A DNA stretch of 64,000 bases from Sepiola atlantica (taxonomy: Eukaryota > Mollusca > Cephalopoda > Sepiida > Sepiolidae), in the NCBI GenBank assembly GCA_963556195.1, contig CAUVYP010001208.1:1364001-1428000 (forward strand), in the 5' to 3' direction. Made by a program: the position numbers and the translations under genes. Under the pieces are notes generated by a model. The model saw only the letters and a program-made list of their open reading frames with translations, made no database searches and was not told where the DNA came from. Shown here one piece after another: positions 1 to 12,405 of this stretch. Each line of letters starts with the position of its first letter. Position 1 is the first letter of the stretch.

Positions 1-131
1 ATTGTGCAACGAAACTTTGCAGACAGTCGCGGAGACACATTTCCTACTGAAGTACCAAGTTTCAGAAGTGCAGCTCTTGTACTGCCGGAGATATGTCGAT
101 ACAAACTGAATACGCAAAACATCAACAAAAT
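1..131. repeat. Partial monomer at left window edge
   Basis: The window opens at monomer position 56 ('attgtgcaacg') and runs to the end of that unit. It has an A box and 'ttcctactg' (G class). The truncation is caused by the window boundary, not by a biological array end. Confidence 0.95.
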
Positions 132-907
132 TTAGCGCGTTTTAAAGTTGATATCGCTTTTGTTTATAACTTCCACATTTATTCGAATTGTGCAACGAAA
201 CTTTGCAGACAGTCGCGGAGACACATTTTCTACTGACGTACCAAGTGTCAGTCGTGCAGCTCTTGTACTGCCGGAGATATGTCGATACAAACTGAATACG
301 CAAAACATCAACAAAATTTAGCGCGTTTTAAAGTTGATATCGCTTTTATTTATAACTTCCACATTTATTCGAATTGTGCAACGAAACTTTGCAAGCAGTC
401 ACGGAGACACATGTTCTACTGAAGTACCGAGTTTCAGAAGTGCAGCTCTTGTACTGCCGGAGATATGGCGATACAAACTGAATACGCAAAACATCAACAA
501 AATTTAGCGCGTTTTAAAGTTGATATCGCTTTTGTTTATAACTTCCACATTTATTCGAATTGTGCAACGAAACTTTGCAGACGGTCTCGAATAAACCTCT
601 TCTACTGAAGTACCAAGTTTCAGAAGTGCAGCTATTATATTGCGGGAGATATGTCGATACAAACTGAATACGCAAAACATCAACAAAATTTAGCGCGTTT
701 TAAAGTTGATATCGCTTTAGTTTATAACTTCCACATTTATTCGAATTGTGCAACGAAACTTTGCAGACAGTCGCGGAGACACATTTTCTACTGAAGTACC
801 AAGTTTCAGAAGTGCAGCTCTTGTACTGCCGGAGATATCTCGATACAAACTGAATACGCAAAACATCAACAAAATTTAGCGCGTTTTAAAGTTGATATCG
901 CTTTTGT

Positions 908-920
908 GTATAACTTATAC
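908..920. other. 13-bp dyad GTATAACTTATAC (t-class monomer)
   Basis: Six-base arms, GTATAA and TTATAC, are inverted repeats around a single C. Ordinary monomers have 'tttataacttccac' here and no dyad. The same dyad recurs in other t monomers of Domain I (near 1468, 1839, 5732, 6300, 6858, 8160, 10020, 10579, 11134, 12250); the Domain III copies have the shorter form 'tttataacttatac'. Confidence 0.7.
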
Positions 921-1061
921 ATTTATTCGAATTGTGCAACGAAACTTTGCAGACAGTCGCGGAGACACATTTTCTACTGAAGTACAAAGTTTCAGAAGTG
1001 CAGCTCTTGTACTGCCGGAGATATCTCGATACAAACTGAATACGCAAAACATCAACAAAAT

Positions 1062-1433
1062 TTAGCGCGTTTTAAAGTTGATATCGCTTTTGTTTATAAC
1101 TTCCACTATAATTAGAATTGCGCAACGAAACTTTGCAGACAGTCGCGGAGACACATTTTCTACTGAAGTACCAAGTGTCAGTCGTGCAGCTCTCTTACTA
1201 CCGGAGATATGTCGATACAAACTGAATACGCAAAACATCAACAAAATTAAACGCGTTTTAAAGTTGATATCGCTTTTGTTTATAACTTCCACATTTATTC
1301 GAATTGTGCAACGAAACTTTGCAGACAGTCGCGGAGACACATTTTCAACTGAAGTACCAAGTTTCAGAAGTGCAGCTCTTGTACTGCCGGAGATATCTCG
1401 ATACAAACTGAATACGCAAAACATCAACAAAAT
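1062..1433. repeat. Dimer block, copy 1 of 3 (Domain I)
   Basis: Two monomers joined by 'aaaattaaacgcg', which removes the usual TAG/TAA at the monomer joint, followed by a monomer ending 'gatatctcgatac'. The same dimer recurs at 4038-4409 and 7757-8128, so it was carried along in segmental duplications. The loss of the joint stop produces 119-aa and 122-aa open frames that have no other sign of being genes. Confidence 0.75.
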
Positions 1434-2735
1434 TTAGCGCGTTTTAAAGTTGATATCGCTTTTGTGTATAACTTATACATTTATTCGAATTGTGCAACGA
1501 AACTTTGCAGACAGTCGCGGAGACACATTTTCTACTGACGTACCAAGTGTCAGTCGTGCAGCTCTCGTACTGCCGGAGATATGTCGATACAAACTGAATA
1601 CGCAAAACATCAACAAAATTTAGCGCGTTTTAAAGTTGATATCGCTTTTGTTTATAACTTCCACATTTATTCGAATTGTGCAACGAAACTTTGCAGACAG
1701 TCGCGGAGACACATTTTCTACTGAAGTACCAAGTTTCAGAAGTGCAGCTCTTGTACTGCCGGAGATATCTCGATACAAACTGAATACGCAAAACATCAAC
1801 AAAATTTAGCGCGTTTTAAAGTTGATATCGCTTTTGTGTATAACTTATACATTTATTCGAATTGTGCAACGAAACTTTGCAGACAGTCGCGGAGACACAT
1901 TTTCTACTGAGGTACCAAGTTTCAGAAGTGCAGCTCTTGTACTGCCGGAGATATGTCGATACAAACTTAATACGCAAAATATCAACAAAATTTAGCGCGT
2001 TTTAAAGTTGATATCGCTTTTGTTTATAACTTCCACTATTATTAGAATTGTGCAACGAAACTTTGCAGACAGTCGCGGAGACACATTTTCTACTGACGTA
2101 CCAAGTGTCAGTCGTGCAGCTCTCGTACTGCCGGAGATATGTCGATACAAACTGAATACGCAAAACATCAACAAAATTTAGCGCGTTTTAAAGTTGATAT
2201 CGCTTTTGTTTATAACTTCCACATTTATTCGAATTGTGCAACGAAACTTTGCAGACAGTCGCGGAGACATATTTCCTACTGAAGTACCAAGTTTCAGAAG
2301 TGCAGCTCTTGTACTGCCGGAGATATGTCGATACAAACTGAATACGCAAAACATCAACAAAATTTAGAACGTTTTAAAGTTGATATCGCTTTTGTTTATA
2401 ACTTCCACATTTATTCGAATTGTGCAACGAAACTTTGCAGACAGTCGCGGAGACACATTTTCTACTGAAGTACAAAGTTTCAGAAGTGCAGCTCTTGTAC
2501 TGCCGGAGATATGTCGATACAAACTGAATACGCAAAACATCAACAAAATTAACCGCGTTTTAAAGTTGATATCGCTTTTGTTTATACCTTCCACTATTAT
2601 TAGAATTGTGCAACGAAACTTTGCAGAAAGTCGCGGAGACACATTTTCTACTGAAGTACCAAGTGTCAGTCGTGCAGCTCTTGTACTGCCGGAGATATGT
2701 CGATACAAACTGAATACGCAAAACATCAACAAAAT

Positions 2736-3665
2736 TTAGCCCGTTTTAAAGTTGATATCGCTTTTATTTATAACTTCCACATTTATTCGAATTGTGCAAC
2801 GAAACTTTGCAGACAGTCGCGGAGACAGATGTTCTACTGAAGTACCAAGTTTCAGAAGTGCAGCTCTTGTACTGCCGGAGATATGTCGATACAAACTGAA
2901 TACGCAAAACATCAACAAAATTTAGCGCGTTTTAAAGTTGATATCGCTTTTGTTTATAACTTCCACATTTATTCGAATTGTGCAACGAAACTTTGCAGAC
3001 AGTCTCAGATAGGCGTTGTCTACTGAAGTACTAAGTTTCAGAAGTGCAGCTCTTGTACTGCCGGGGATATCTCGATACAAACTGAATACGCAAAACATCA
3101 GCAAAATTTAGCGCGTTTTAAAGTTGATATCGCTTTTGTTTATAACTTCCACATTTATTCGAATTGTGCAACGAAACTTTGCAGACAGTCTCGAATAGGC
3201 CTTTCCTACTGAAGTACCAAGTTTCAGAAGTGCAACTCTTGTACTGCCGGAGATATGTCGATACAAACTGAATACGCAAAACATCAACAAAATTTAGCGC
3301 GTTTTAAAGTTGATATCGCTTTTGTTTATAACTTCCACATTTATTCGAATTGTGCAACAAAACTTTGCAGACAGTCGCGGAGACACATTTCCTACTGAAG
3401 TACAAAGTTTCAGAAGTGCAGATCTTGTACTGCCGGAGATATGTCGATACAAACTGAATACACAAAACATCAACACAATTTAGCGCGTTTTAAAGTTGAT
3501 ATCGCTTTTGTTTATAACTTCCACATTTATTCGAATTGTGCAACGAAACTTTGCAGACAGTCCTGAATAGGCCCTTTCTACTGAAGTACCAAGTTTCAGA
3601 AGTGCAGCTCTTGTACTGCCGGAGATATGTCGATACAAACTGAATACGCAAAACATCAACAAAAT
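2736..3665. repeat. Five-monomer block, copy 1 of 3 (Domain I)
   Basis: Ordered set of five monomers with private marks: 'ttagcccgtttt' and 'ggagacagatg' (first), 'ctcagataggcg' (second), 'gtgcaactctt' (third), 'gcaacaaaac' with 'gcagatcttg' and 'atacacaaaac' (fourth), 'cctgaataggcc' (fifth). The same five occur in the same order at 4782 and 9059. This copy differs at single sites such as 'caacacaattt' near 3472. Confidence 0.85.
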
Positions 3666-4037
3666 TTAGCGCGTTTTAAAGTTGATATCGCTTTTGTTTA
3701 TAACTTCCACATTTATTCGAATTGTGCAACGAAACTTTGCAGACAGTCGCGGAGACACATTTCCTACTGAAGTACCAAGTTTCAGAAGTGCAGCTCTTGT
3801 ACTGCCGGAGATATCTCGATACAAACTTTATACGCAAAACATCAACAAAATTTACCGCGTTTTAAAGTTGATATCGCTTTTGTTTATAACTTCCAAATTT
3901 ATTCGAATTGTGCAACGAAACTTTGCAGACAGTCTCGAATAGGCCTTGTCTACAGAAGTACCAAGTTTCAGAAGTGCAGCTCTTGTACTGCCGGAGATAT
4001 CTCGATACAAACGGAATACGCAAAACATCAGCAAAAT

Positions 4038-4409
4038 TTAGCGCGTTTTAAAGTTGATATCGCTTTTGTTTATAACTTCCACATTTATTCGAATTGTGCA
4101 ACGAAACTTTGCAGACAGTCGCGGAGACACATGTTCTACTGAAGTACCAAGTGTCAGTCGTGCAGCTCTCTTACTACCGGGGATATGTCGATACAAACTG
4201 AATACGCAAAACATCAACAAAATTAAACGCGTTTTAAAGTTGATATCGCTTTTGTTTATAACTTCCACATTTATTCGAATTGTGCAACGAAACTTTGCAG
4301 ACAGTCGCGGAGACACATTTTCTACTGAAGTACCAAGTTTCAGAAGTGCAGCTCTTGTACTGCCGGAGATATCTCGATACAAACTTAATACGCAAAATAT
4401 CAACAAAAT
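4038..4409. repeat. Dimer block, copy 2 of 3 (Domain I)
   Basis: Same pair as 1062-1433, exactly 2,976 bp (16 monomers) downstream. It shares the 'aaaattaaacgcg' joint and 'cttactaccgg' in its first monomer; here 'acatgttctac' and 'ccggggatatg' are added changes. Confidence 0.75.
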
Positions 4410-4781
4410 TTAGCGCGTTTTAAAGTTGATATCGCTTTTGTTTATAACTTCCACTATTATTAGAATTGTGCAACGAAACTTTGCAGACAGTCGCGGAGAC
4501 ACATTTTCTACTGACGTACCAAGTGTCAGTCGTACAGCTCTCGTACTGCCGGAGATATGTCGATACAAACTGAATACGCAAAACATCAACAAAATTTAGC
4601 GCGTTTTAAAGTTGATATCGCTTTTGTTTATAACTTCCACATTTATTCGAATTGTGCAACGAAACTTTGCAGACAGTCGCGGAGACACATTTTCTACTGA
4701 AGTACCAAGTGTCAGTCGTGCAGCTCTTGTACTGCCGGAGATATGTCGATACAAACTGAATACGCAAAACATCAACAAAAT

Positions 4782-5711
4782 TTAGCCCGTTTTAAAGTTG
4801 ATATCGCTTTTATTTATAACTTCCACATTTATTCGAATTGTGCAACGAAACTTTGCAGACAGTCGCGGAGACAGATGTTCTACTGAAGTACCAAGTTTCA
4901 GAAGTGCAGCTCTTGTACTGCCGGAGATATGTCGATACAAACTGAATACGCAAAACATCAACAAAATTTAGCGCGTTTTAAAGTTGATATCGCTTTTGAT
5001 TATAACTTCCACATTTATTCGAATTGTGCAACGAAACTTTGCAGACAGTCTCAGATAGGCGTTGTCTACTGAAGTACTAAGTTTCAGAAGTGCAGCTCTT
5101 GTACTGCCGGGGATATCTCGATACAAACTGAATACGCAAAACATCAGCAAAATTTAGCGCGTTTTAAAGTTGATATCGCTTTTGTTTATAACTTCCACAT
5201 TTATTCGAATTGTGCAACGAAACTTTGCAGACAGTCTCGAATAGGCTTTTTCTACTGAAGTACCAAGTTTCAGAAGTGCAACTCTTGTACTGCCGGAGAT
5301 ATGTCGATACAAACTGAATACGCAAAACATCAACAAAATTTAGCGCGTTTTAAAGTTGATATCGCTTTTGTTTATAACTTCCACATTTATTCGAATTGTG
5401 CAACAAAACTTTGCAGACAGTCGCGGAGACACATTTCCTACTGAAGTACAAAGTTTCAGAAGTGCAGATCTTGTACTGCCGGAGATATGTCGATACAAAC
5501 TGAATACACAAAACATCAACAAAATTTAGCGCGTTTTAAAGTTGATATCGCTTTTGTTTATAACTTCCACATTTATTCGAATTGTGCAACGAAACTTTGC
5601 AGACAGTCCTGAATAGGCCCTTTCTACTGAAGTACCAAGTTTCAGAAGTGCAGCTCTTGTACTGCCGGAGATATGTCGATACAAACTGAATACGCAAAAC
5701 ATCAACAAAAT
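4782..5711. repeat. Five-monomer block, copy 2 of 3 (Domain I)
   Basis: Offset 2,046 bp (11 monomers) from copy 1, with all five private marks in order. It has 'cttttgattataac' near 4995, shared with copy 3 but not copy 1, showing copies 2 and 3 descend from a later duplication. Confidence 0.85.
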
Positions 5712-6455
5712 TTAGCGCGTTTTAAAGTTGATATCGCTTTTGTGTATAACTTATACATTTATTCGAATTGTGCAACGAAACTTTGCAGACAGTCGCGGAG
5801 ACACATTTTCTACTGAGCTACAAAGTTTCAGAAGTGCAGCTCTTGTACTGCCGGAGATATGTCGATACAAACTTAATACGCAAAATATCAACAAAATTTA
5901 GCGCGTTTTAAAGTTGATATCGCTTTTGTTTATAACTTCCACTATTATTAGAATTGTGCAACGAAACTTTGCAGACAGTCGCGGAGACACATTTTCTACT
6001 GACGTACCAAGTGTCAGTCGTGCAGCTCTCGTACTGCCGGAGATATGTCGATACAAACTGAATACGCAAAACATCAACAAAATTTAGCGCGTTTTAAAGT
6101 TGATATCGCTTTTGTTTATAACTTCCACATTTATTCGAATTGTGCAACGAAACTTTGCAGACAGTCGCGGAGACATATTTTCTACTGAAGTACCAAGTTT
6201 CAGAAGTACAGCTCTTGTACTGCCGGAGATATCTCGATACAAACTGAATACGCAAAACATCAACAAAATTTAGCGCGTTTTAAAGTTGATATCGCTTTTG
6301 TGTATAACTTATACATTTATTCGAATTGTGCAACGAAACATTGCAGACTATCTCGAATAGGCTTTTTCTACTGAAGTATTAAGTTTCAGAAGTGCAGCTC
6401 TTGTACTGCCGGAGATATGTCGATACAAACTGAATACGCAAAACATCAGCAAAAT

Positions 6456-6640
6456 TTAGCGCGTTTTAAAGTTGATATCGCTTTTGTTTATAACTTCCAC
6501 ATTTATTCGAATTGTGCAACGAAACTTTGCAGACAGTCGCGGAGACACATTTTCTACTGAAGTACCAAGTTTCAGAAGTGCAGCTCTTGTACTGCCGGAG
6601 ATATCTCGATACAAACTTTATACGCAAACATCAACAAAAT
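6456..6640. repeat. 185-bp monomer, one-base deletion
   Basis: One A is missing from the run in 'acgcaaaacatc' near 6626, reducing the unit to 185 bp and shifting the register of everything downstream by -1. The identical deletion at 10733-10917 is a duplicated copy, not an independent event. Confidence 0.9.
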
Positions 6641-7756
6641 TTACCGCGTTTTAAAGTTGATATCGCTTTTGTTTATAACTTCCAAATTTATTCGAATTGT
6701 GCAACGAAACTTTGCAGACAGTCTCGAATAGGCCCTTACTACTGAAGTACCAAGTTTCAGAAGTGCAGCTCTTGTACTGCCGGAGATATGTCGATACAAA
6801 CTGAATACGCAAAACATCAACAAAATTTAGCGCGTTTTAAAGTTGATATCGCTTTTGTGTATAACTTATACATTTATTCGAATTGTGCAACGAAACTTTG
6901 CAGACAGTCTCGAATAGGCTTTTTCTACTGAAGTATTAAGTTTCAGAAGTGCAGCTCTTGTACTGCCGGAGATATGTCGATACAAACTGAATACGCAAAA
7001 CATCAACAAAATTTAGAGCGTTTTAAAGTTGATATCGCTTTTGTGTATAACTTCCACATTTATTCGAATTGTGCAACGAAACTTTGCAGACAGTCTCGAA
7101 TAGGCGTTTTCTACTGAAGTACCAAGTTTCAGAAGTGCAGCTCTTGTACTGCCGGAGATATGTCGATACAAACTGAATACGCAAAACATCAACAAAATTT
7201 AGCGCGTTTTAAAGTTGATATCGCTTTTGTTTATAACTTCCACATTCATTCGAATTGTGCAACGAAACTTTGCAGACAGTCGCGGAGACACATTTCCTAC
7301 TGAAGTACCAAGTTTCAGAAGTGCAGCTCTTGTACTGCCGGAGATATGTCGATACAAACTGAATACGCAAAACATCAACAAAATTTAGCGCGTTTTAAAG
7401 TTGATATCGCTTTTGTTTATAACTTCCACATTTATTCGAATTGTGCAACTAAACTTTGCAGACAGTCGCGGAGACACATTTTCTCCTGAAGTACAAAGTT
7501 TCAGAAGTGCAGCTCTTGTACTGCCGAAGATATGTCGATACAAACTGAATACGCAAAACATCAACAAAATTTAGCGCGTTTTACAGTTGATATCGCTTTT
7601 GTTTATAACTTCCACTATTATAAGAATTGTGCAACGAAACTTTGCAGACAGTCTCGAATAGGCCCTTACTACTGAAGTACCCAGTTTCAGAAGTGCAGCT
7701 CTTGTACTGCCGGAGATATGTCGATACAAACTGAATACGCAAAACATCAACAAAAT

Positions 7757-8128
7757 TTAGCGCGTTTTAAAGTTGATATCGCTTTTGTTTATAACTTCCA
7801 CTATTATTCGAATTGTGCAACGAAACTTTGCAGACAGTCGCGGAGACACATTGTCTACTGAAGTACCAAGTGTCAGTCGTGCAGCTCTCTTACTACCGGG
7901 GATATGTCGATACAAACTGAATACGCAAAACATCAACAAAATTAAACGCGTTTTAAAGTTGATATCGCTTTTGTTTATAACTTCCACATTTATTCGAATT
8001 GTGCAACGAAACTTTGCAGACAGTCGCGGAGACACATTTTCTACTGAAGTACCAAGTTTCAGAAGTGCAGCTCTTGTACTGCCGGAGATATCTCGATACA
8101 AACTGAATACGCAAAACATCAACAAAAT
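7757..8128. repeat. Dimer block, copy 3 of 3 (Domain I)
   Basis: Same pair again, 3,719 bp beyond copy 2 (20 monomers minus the one-base deletion at 6.63 kb). It keeps 'aaaattaaacgcg' and, like copy 2, 'ccggggatatg', so copies 2 and 3 are closer to each other than to copy 1. Confidence 0.75.
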
Positions 8129-9058
8129 TTAGCGCGTTTTAAAGTTGATATCGCTTTTGTGTATAACTTATACATTTATTCGAATTGTGCAACGAAACTT
8201 TGCAGACAGTCGCGGAGACACATTTTCTACTGAGGTACAAAGTTTCAGAAGTGCAGCTCTCGTACTGCCGGAGATATGTCGATACAAACTTAATACGCAA
8301 AATATCAACAAAATTTAGCGCGTTTTAAAGTTGATATCGCTTTTGTTTATAACTTCCACTATTATTAGAATTGTGCAACGAAACTTTGCAGACAGTCGCG
8401 GAGACACATTTTCTACTGACGTACCAAGTGTCAGTCGTACAGCTCTCGTACTGCCGGAGATATGTCGATACAAACTGAATACGCAAAACATCAACAAAAT
8501 TTAGCGCGTTTTAAAGTTGATATCGCTTTTGTTTATAACTTCCACATTTATTCGAATTGTGCAACGAAACTTTGCAGACAGTCGTGGAGACATATTTTCT
8601 ACTGAAGTACCAAGTTTCAGAAGTGCAGCTCTTGTACTGCCGGAGATATGTCGATACAAACTGAATACGCAAAACATCAACAAAATTTAGCGCGTTTTAA
8701 AGTTGATATCGCTTTTGTTTATAACTTCCACATTTATTCGAATTGTGCAACGAAACTTTGCAGACAGTCGCGGAGACACATTTTCTACTGAAGTACAAAG
8801 TTTCAGAAGTGCAGCTCTTGTACTGCCGGAGATATGTCGATACAAACTGAATACGCAAAACATCAACAAAATTAACCGCGTTTTAAAGTTGATATCGCTT
8901 TTGTTTATAACTTCCACTATTATTAGAATTGTGCAACGAAACTTTGCAGAAAGTCGCGGAGACACATTTTCTACTGAAGTACCAAGTGTCAGTCGTGCAG
9001 CTCTTGTACTGCCGGAGATATGTCGATACAAACTGAATACGCAAAACATCAACAAAAT

Positions 9059-9988
9059 TTAGCCCGTTTTAAAGTTGATATCGCTTTTATTTATAACTTC
9101 CACATTTATTCGAATTGTGCAACGAAACTTTGCAGACAGTCGCGGAGACAGATGTTCTACTGAAGTACCAAGTTTCAGAAGTGCAGCTCTTGTACTGCCG
9201 GAGATATGTCGATACAAACTGAATACGCAAAACATCAACAAAATTTAGCGCGTTTTAAAGTTGATATCGCTTTTGATTATAACTTCCACATTTATTCGAA
9301 TTGTGCAACGAAACTTTGCAGACAGTCTCAGATAGGCGTTGTCTACTGAAGTACTAAGTTTCAGAAGTGCAGCTCTTGTACTGCCGGGGATATCTCGATA
9401 CAAACTGAATACGCAAAACATCAGCAAAATTTAGCGCGTTTTAAAGTTGATATCGCTTTTGTTTATAACTTCCACATTTATTCGAATTGTGCAACGAAAC
9501 TTTGCAGACAGTCTCGAATAGGCTTTTTCTACTGAAGTACCAAGTTTCAGAACTGCAACTCTTGTACTGCCGGAGATATGTCGATACAAACTGAATACGC
9601 AAAACATCAACAAAATTTAGCGCGTTTTAAAGTTGATATCGCTTTTGTTTATAACTTCCACATTTATTCGAATTGTGCAACAAAACTTTGCAGACAGTCG
9701 CGGAGACACATTTCCTACTGAAGTACAAAGTTTCAGAAGTGCAGATCTTGTACTGCCGGAGATATGTCGATACAAACTGAATACACAAAACATCAACAAA
9801 ATTTAGCGCGTTTTAAAGTTGATATCGCTTTTGTTTATAACTTCCACATTTATTCGAATTGTGCAACGAAACTTTGCAGACAGTCCTGAATAGGCCCTTT
9901 CTACTGAAGTACCAAGTTTCAGAAGTGCAGCTCTTGTACTGCCGGAGATATGTCGATACAAACTGAATACGCAAAACATCAACAAAAT
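9059..9988. repeat. Five-monomer block, copy 3 of 3 (Domain I)
   Basis: Offset 4,277 bp from copy 2 and 6,323 bp from copy 1. It shares 'cttttgattataac' with copy 2 and adds 'tcagaactgcaac' near 9550. It lies inside the second copy of the larger block that begins near 8952. Confidence 0.85.
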
Positions 9989-10732
9989 TTAGCGCGTTTT
10001 AAAGTTGATATCGCTTTTGTGTATAACTTATACATTTATTCGAATTGTGCAACGAAACTTTGCAGACAGTCGCGGAGACACATTTTCTACTGAGCTACAA
10101 AGTTTCAGAAGTGCAGCTCTTGTACTGCCGGAGATATGTCGATACAAACTTAATACGCAAAATATCAACAAAATTTAGCGCGTTTTAAAGTTGATATCGC
10201 TTTTGTTTATAACTTCCACTATTATTAGAATTGTGCAACGAAACTTTGCAGACAGTCGCGGAGACACATTTTCTACTGACGTACCAAGTGTCAGTCGTGC
10301 AGCTCTCGTACTGCCGGAGATATGTCGATACAAACTGAATACGCAAAACATCAACAAAATTTAGCGCGTTTTAAAGTTGATATCGCTTTTGTTTATAACT
10401 TCCACATTTATTCGAATTGTGCAACGAAACTTTGCAGACAGTCGCGGAGACATATTTTCTACTGAAGTACCAAGTTTCAGAAGTGCAGCTCTTGTACTGC
10501 CGGAGATATCTCGATACAAACTGAATACGCAAAACATCAACAAAATTTAGCGCGTTTTAAAGTTGATATCGCTTTTGTGTATAACTTATACATTTATTCG
10601 AATTGTGCAACAAAACATTGCAGACTATCTCAAATAGGCTTTTTCTACTGAAGTATTAAGTTTCAGAAGTGCAGCTCTTGTACTGCCAGAGATATGTCGA
10701 TACAAACTGAATACGCAAAACATCAGCAAAAT

Positions 10733-10917
10733 TTAGCGCGTTTTAAAGTTGATATCGCTTTTGTTTATAACTTCCACATTTATTCGAATTGTGCAACGAA
10801 ACTTTGCAGACAGTCGCGGAGACACATTTTCTACTGAAGTACCAAGTTTCAGAAGTGCAGCTCTTGTACTGCCGGAGATATCTCGATACAAACTTTATAC
10901 GCAAACATCAACAAAAT
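10733..10917. repeat. 185-bp monomer, same deletion as at 6456
   Basis: Carries 'acgcaaacatc' near 10903 and the neighbouring 'aactttatac', exactly as in the monomer 4,277 bp upstream. It is inherited through the segmental duplication. Confidence 0.9.
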
Positions 10918-12405
10918 TTACCGCGTTTTAAAGTTGATATCGCTTTTGTTTATAACTTCCAAATTTATTCGAATTGTGCAACGAAACTTTGCAGACAGTC
11001 TCGAATAGGCCCTTACTACTGAAGTACCAAGTTTCAGAAGTGCAGCTCTTGTACTGCCGGAGATATGTCGATACAAACTGAATACGCAAAACATCAACAA
11101 AATTTAGCGCGTTTTAAAGTTGATATCGCTTTTGTGTATAACTTATACATTTATTCGAATTGTGCAACGAAACTTTGCAGACAGTCTCGAATAGGCTTTT
11201 TCTACTGAAGTATTAAGTTTCAGAAGTGCAGCTCTTGTACTGCCGGAGATATGTCGATACAAACTGAATACGCAAAACATCAACAAAATTTAGCGCGTTT
11301 TAAAGTTGATATCGCTTTTGTGTATAACTTCCACATTTATTCGAATTGTGCAACGAAACTTTGCAGACAGTCTCGAATAAGCGTTTGCTACTGAAGTACC
11401 AAGTTTCAGAAGTGCAGCTCTTGTACTGCCGGAGATATGTCGACACAAACTGAATACGCAAAACACTAACAAAATTTAGCGCGTTTTAAAGTTGATATCG
11501 CTTTTGTTTATAACTTCCACATTCATTCGAATTGTGCAACGAAACTTTGCAGACAGTCGCGGAGACACATTTCCTACTGAAGTACCAAGTTTCAGAAGTG
11601 CAGCTCTTGTACTGCCGGAGATATGTCGATACAAACTGAATACGCAAAACATCAACAAAATTTAGCGCGTTTTAAAGTTGATATCGCTTTTGTTTATAAC
11701 TTCCACATTTATTCGAATTGTGCAACTAAACTTTGCAGACAGTCGCGGAGACACATTTTCTACTGAAGTACAAAGTTTCAGAAGTGCAGCTCTTGTACTG
11801 CCGAAGATATGTCGATACAAACTGAATACGCAAAACATCAACAAAATTTAGCGCGTTTTACAGTTGATATCGCTTTTGTTTATAACTTCCACTATTATAA
11901 GAATTGTGCAACGAAACTTTGCAGACAGTCGCGGAGACACATTTTCTACTGACGTACCAAGTGTCAGTCGTGCAGCTCTCGTACTGCCGGAGATATCTCG
12001 ATACTAACTGAATACGCAAAACATGAACAAAATTTAGCGCGTTTTAAAGTTGATATCGCTTTTGTTTATAACTTCCACATTTATTCGAATTGTGCAACGA
12101 AACTTTGCAGACAGTCGCGGAGACATATTTTCTACTGAAGTACCAAGTTTCAGAAGTGCAGCTCTTGTACTGCCGGAGATATCTCGATACAAACTGAATA
12201 CGCAAAACATCAACAAAATTTAGCGCGTTTTAAAGTTGATATCGCTTTTGTGTATAACTTATACATTTATTCGAATTGTGCAACGAAACTTTGCAGACTA
12301 TCTCGAATAGGCTTTTTCTACTGAAGTATTAAGTTTCAGAAGTACAGCTCTTGTACTGCCGGGGATATCTCGATACAAACTGAATACGCAAAACATCAAC
12401 AAAAT

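Larger units (their letters stand above)
4675..7650. repeat. About 16-monomer segmental duplication, copy 1
   Basis: Matches about 8952-11927 at a constant offset of 4,277 bp with only scattered substitutions. Both copies share rare states: the one-base deletion in 'acgcaaacatc', 'gaaacattgcagactatct'-like bases near 6340, 'acattcattcg' near 7245 and 'gcaactaaac' near 7446. Similarity is lost at the right end exactly at the A/B box near 7651 (B here, A in the other copy) and on the left near 4674. Confidence 0.85.
8952..11927. repeat. About 16-monomer segmental duplication, copy 2
   Basis: Second copy of the 4675-7650 block, carrying the same one-base deletion and the same rare substitutions. 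Differences from copy 1 include 'gctatctcaaataggc' near 10626, 'ctgccagag' near 10686 and 'gtcgacacaaac' near 11450. The left boundary lies just after 'gcagaaagtcg' near 8950. Confidence 0.85.
1..12405. repeat. Satellite Domain I (divergent classes, irregular HOR)
   Basis: About 66 monomers marked by variants that I do not see in the next 35 kb: 'ccactattattagaattg' in place of 'ccacatttattcgaattg', 'agtgtcagtcgtgcag', 'gatatctcgatac', 'gtgtataacttatac' and 'gaagtattaag'. Monomer order is not simply periodic; instead blocks of 2, 5 and about 16 monomers recur at offsets of 2046, 2976, 3719, 4277 and 6323 bp. Two monomers lack one base. No gene or inserted element is visible anywhere in it. 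Confidence 0.85.

Noticed and set aside
1062..1430. 122-aa minus-strand and 119-aa plus-strand open frames spanning two monomers, repeated elsewhere in the array
   Set aside because: They exist only where the stop at the monomer joint is mutated. They overlap each other on opposite strands, follow the repeat period, accumulate amino-acid changes freely and lack any recognisable domain or promoter.
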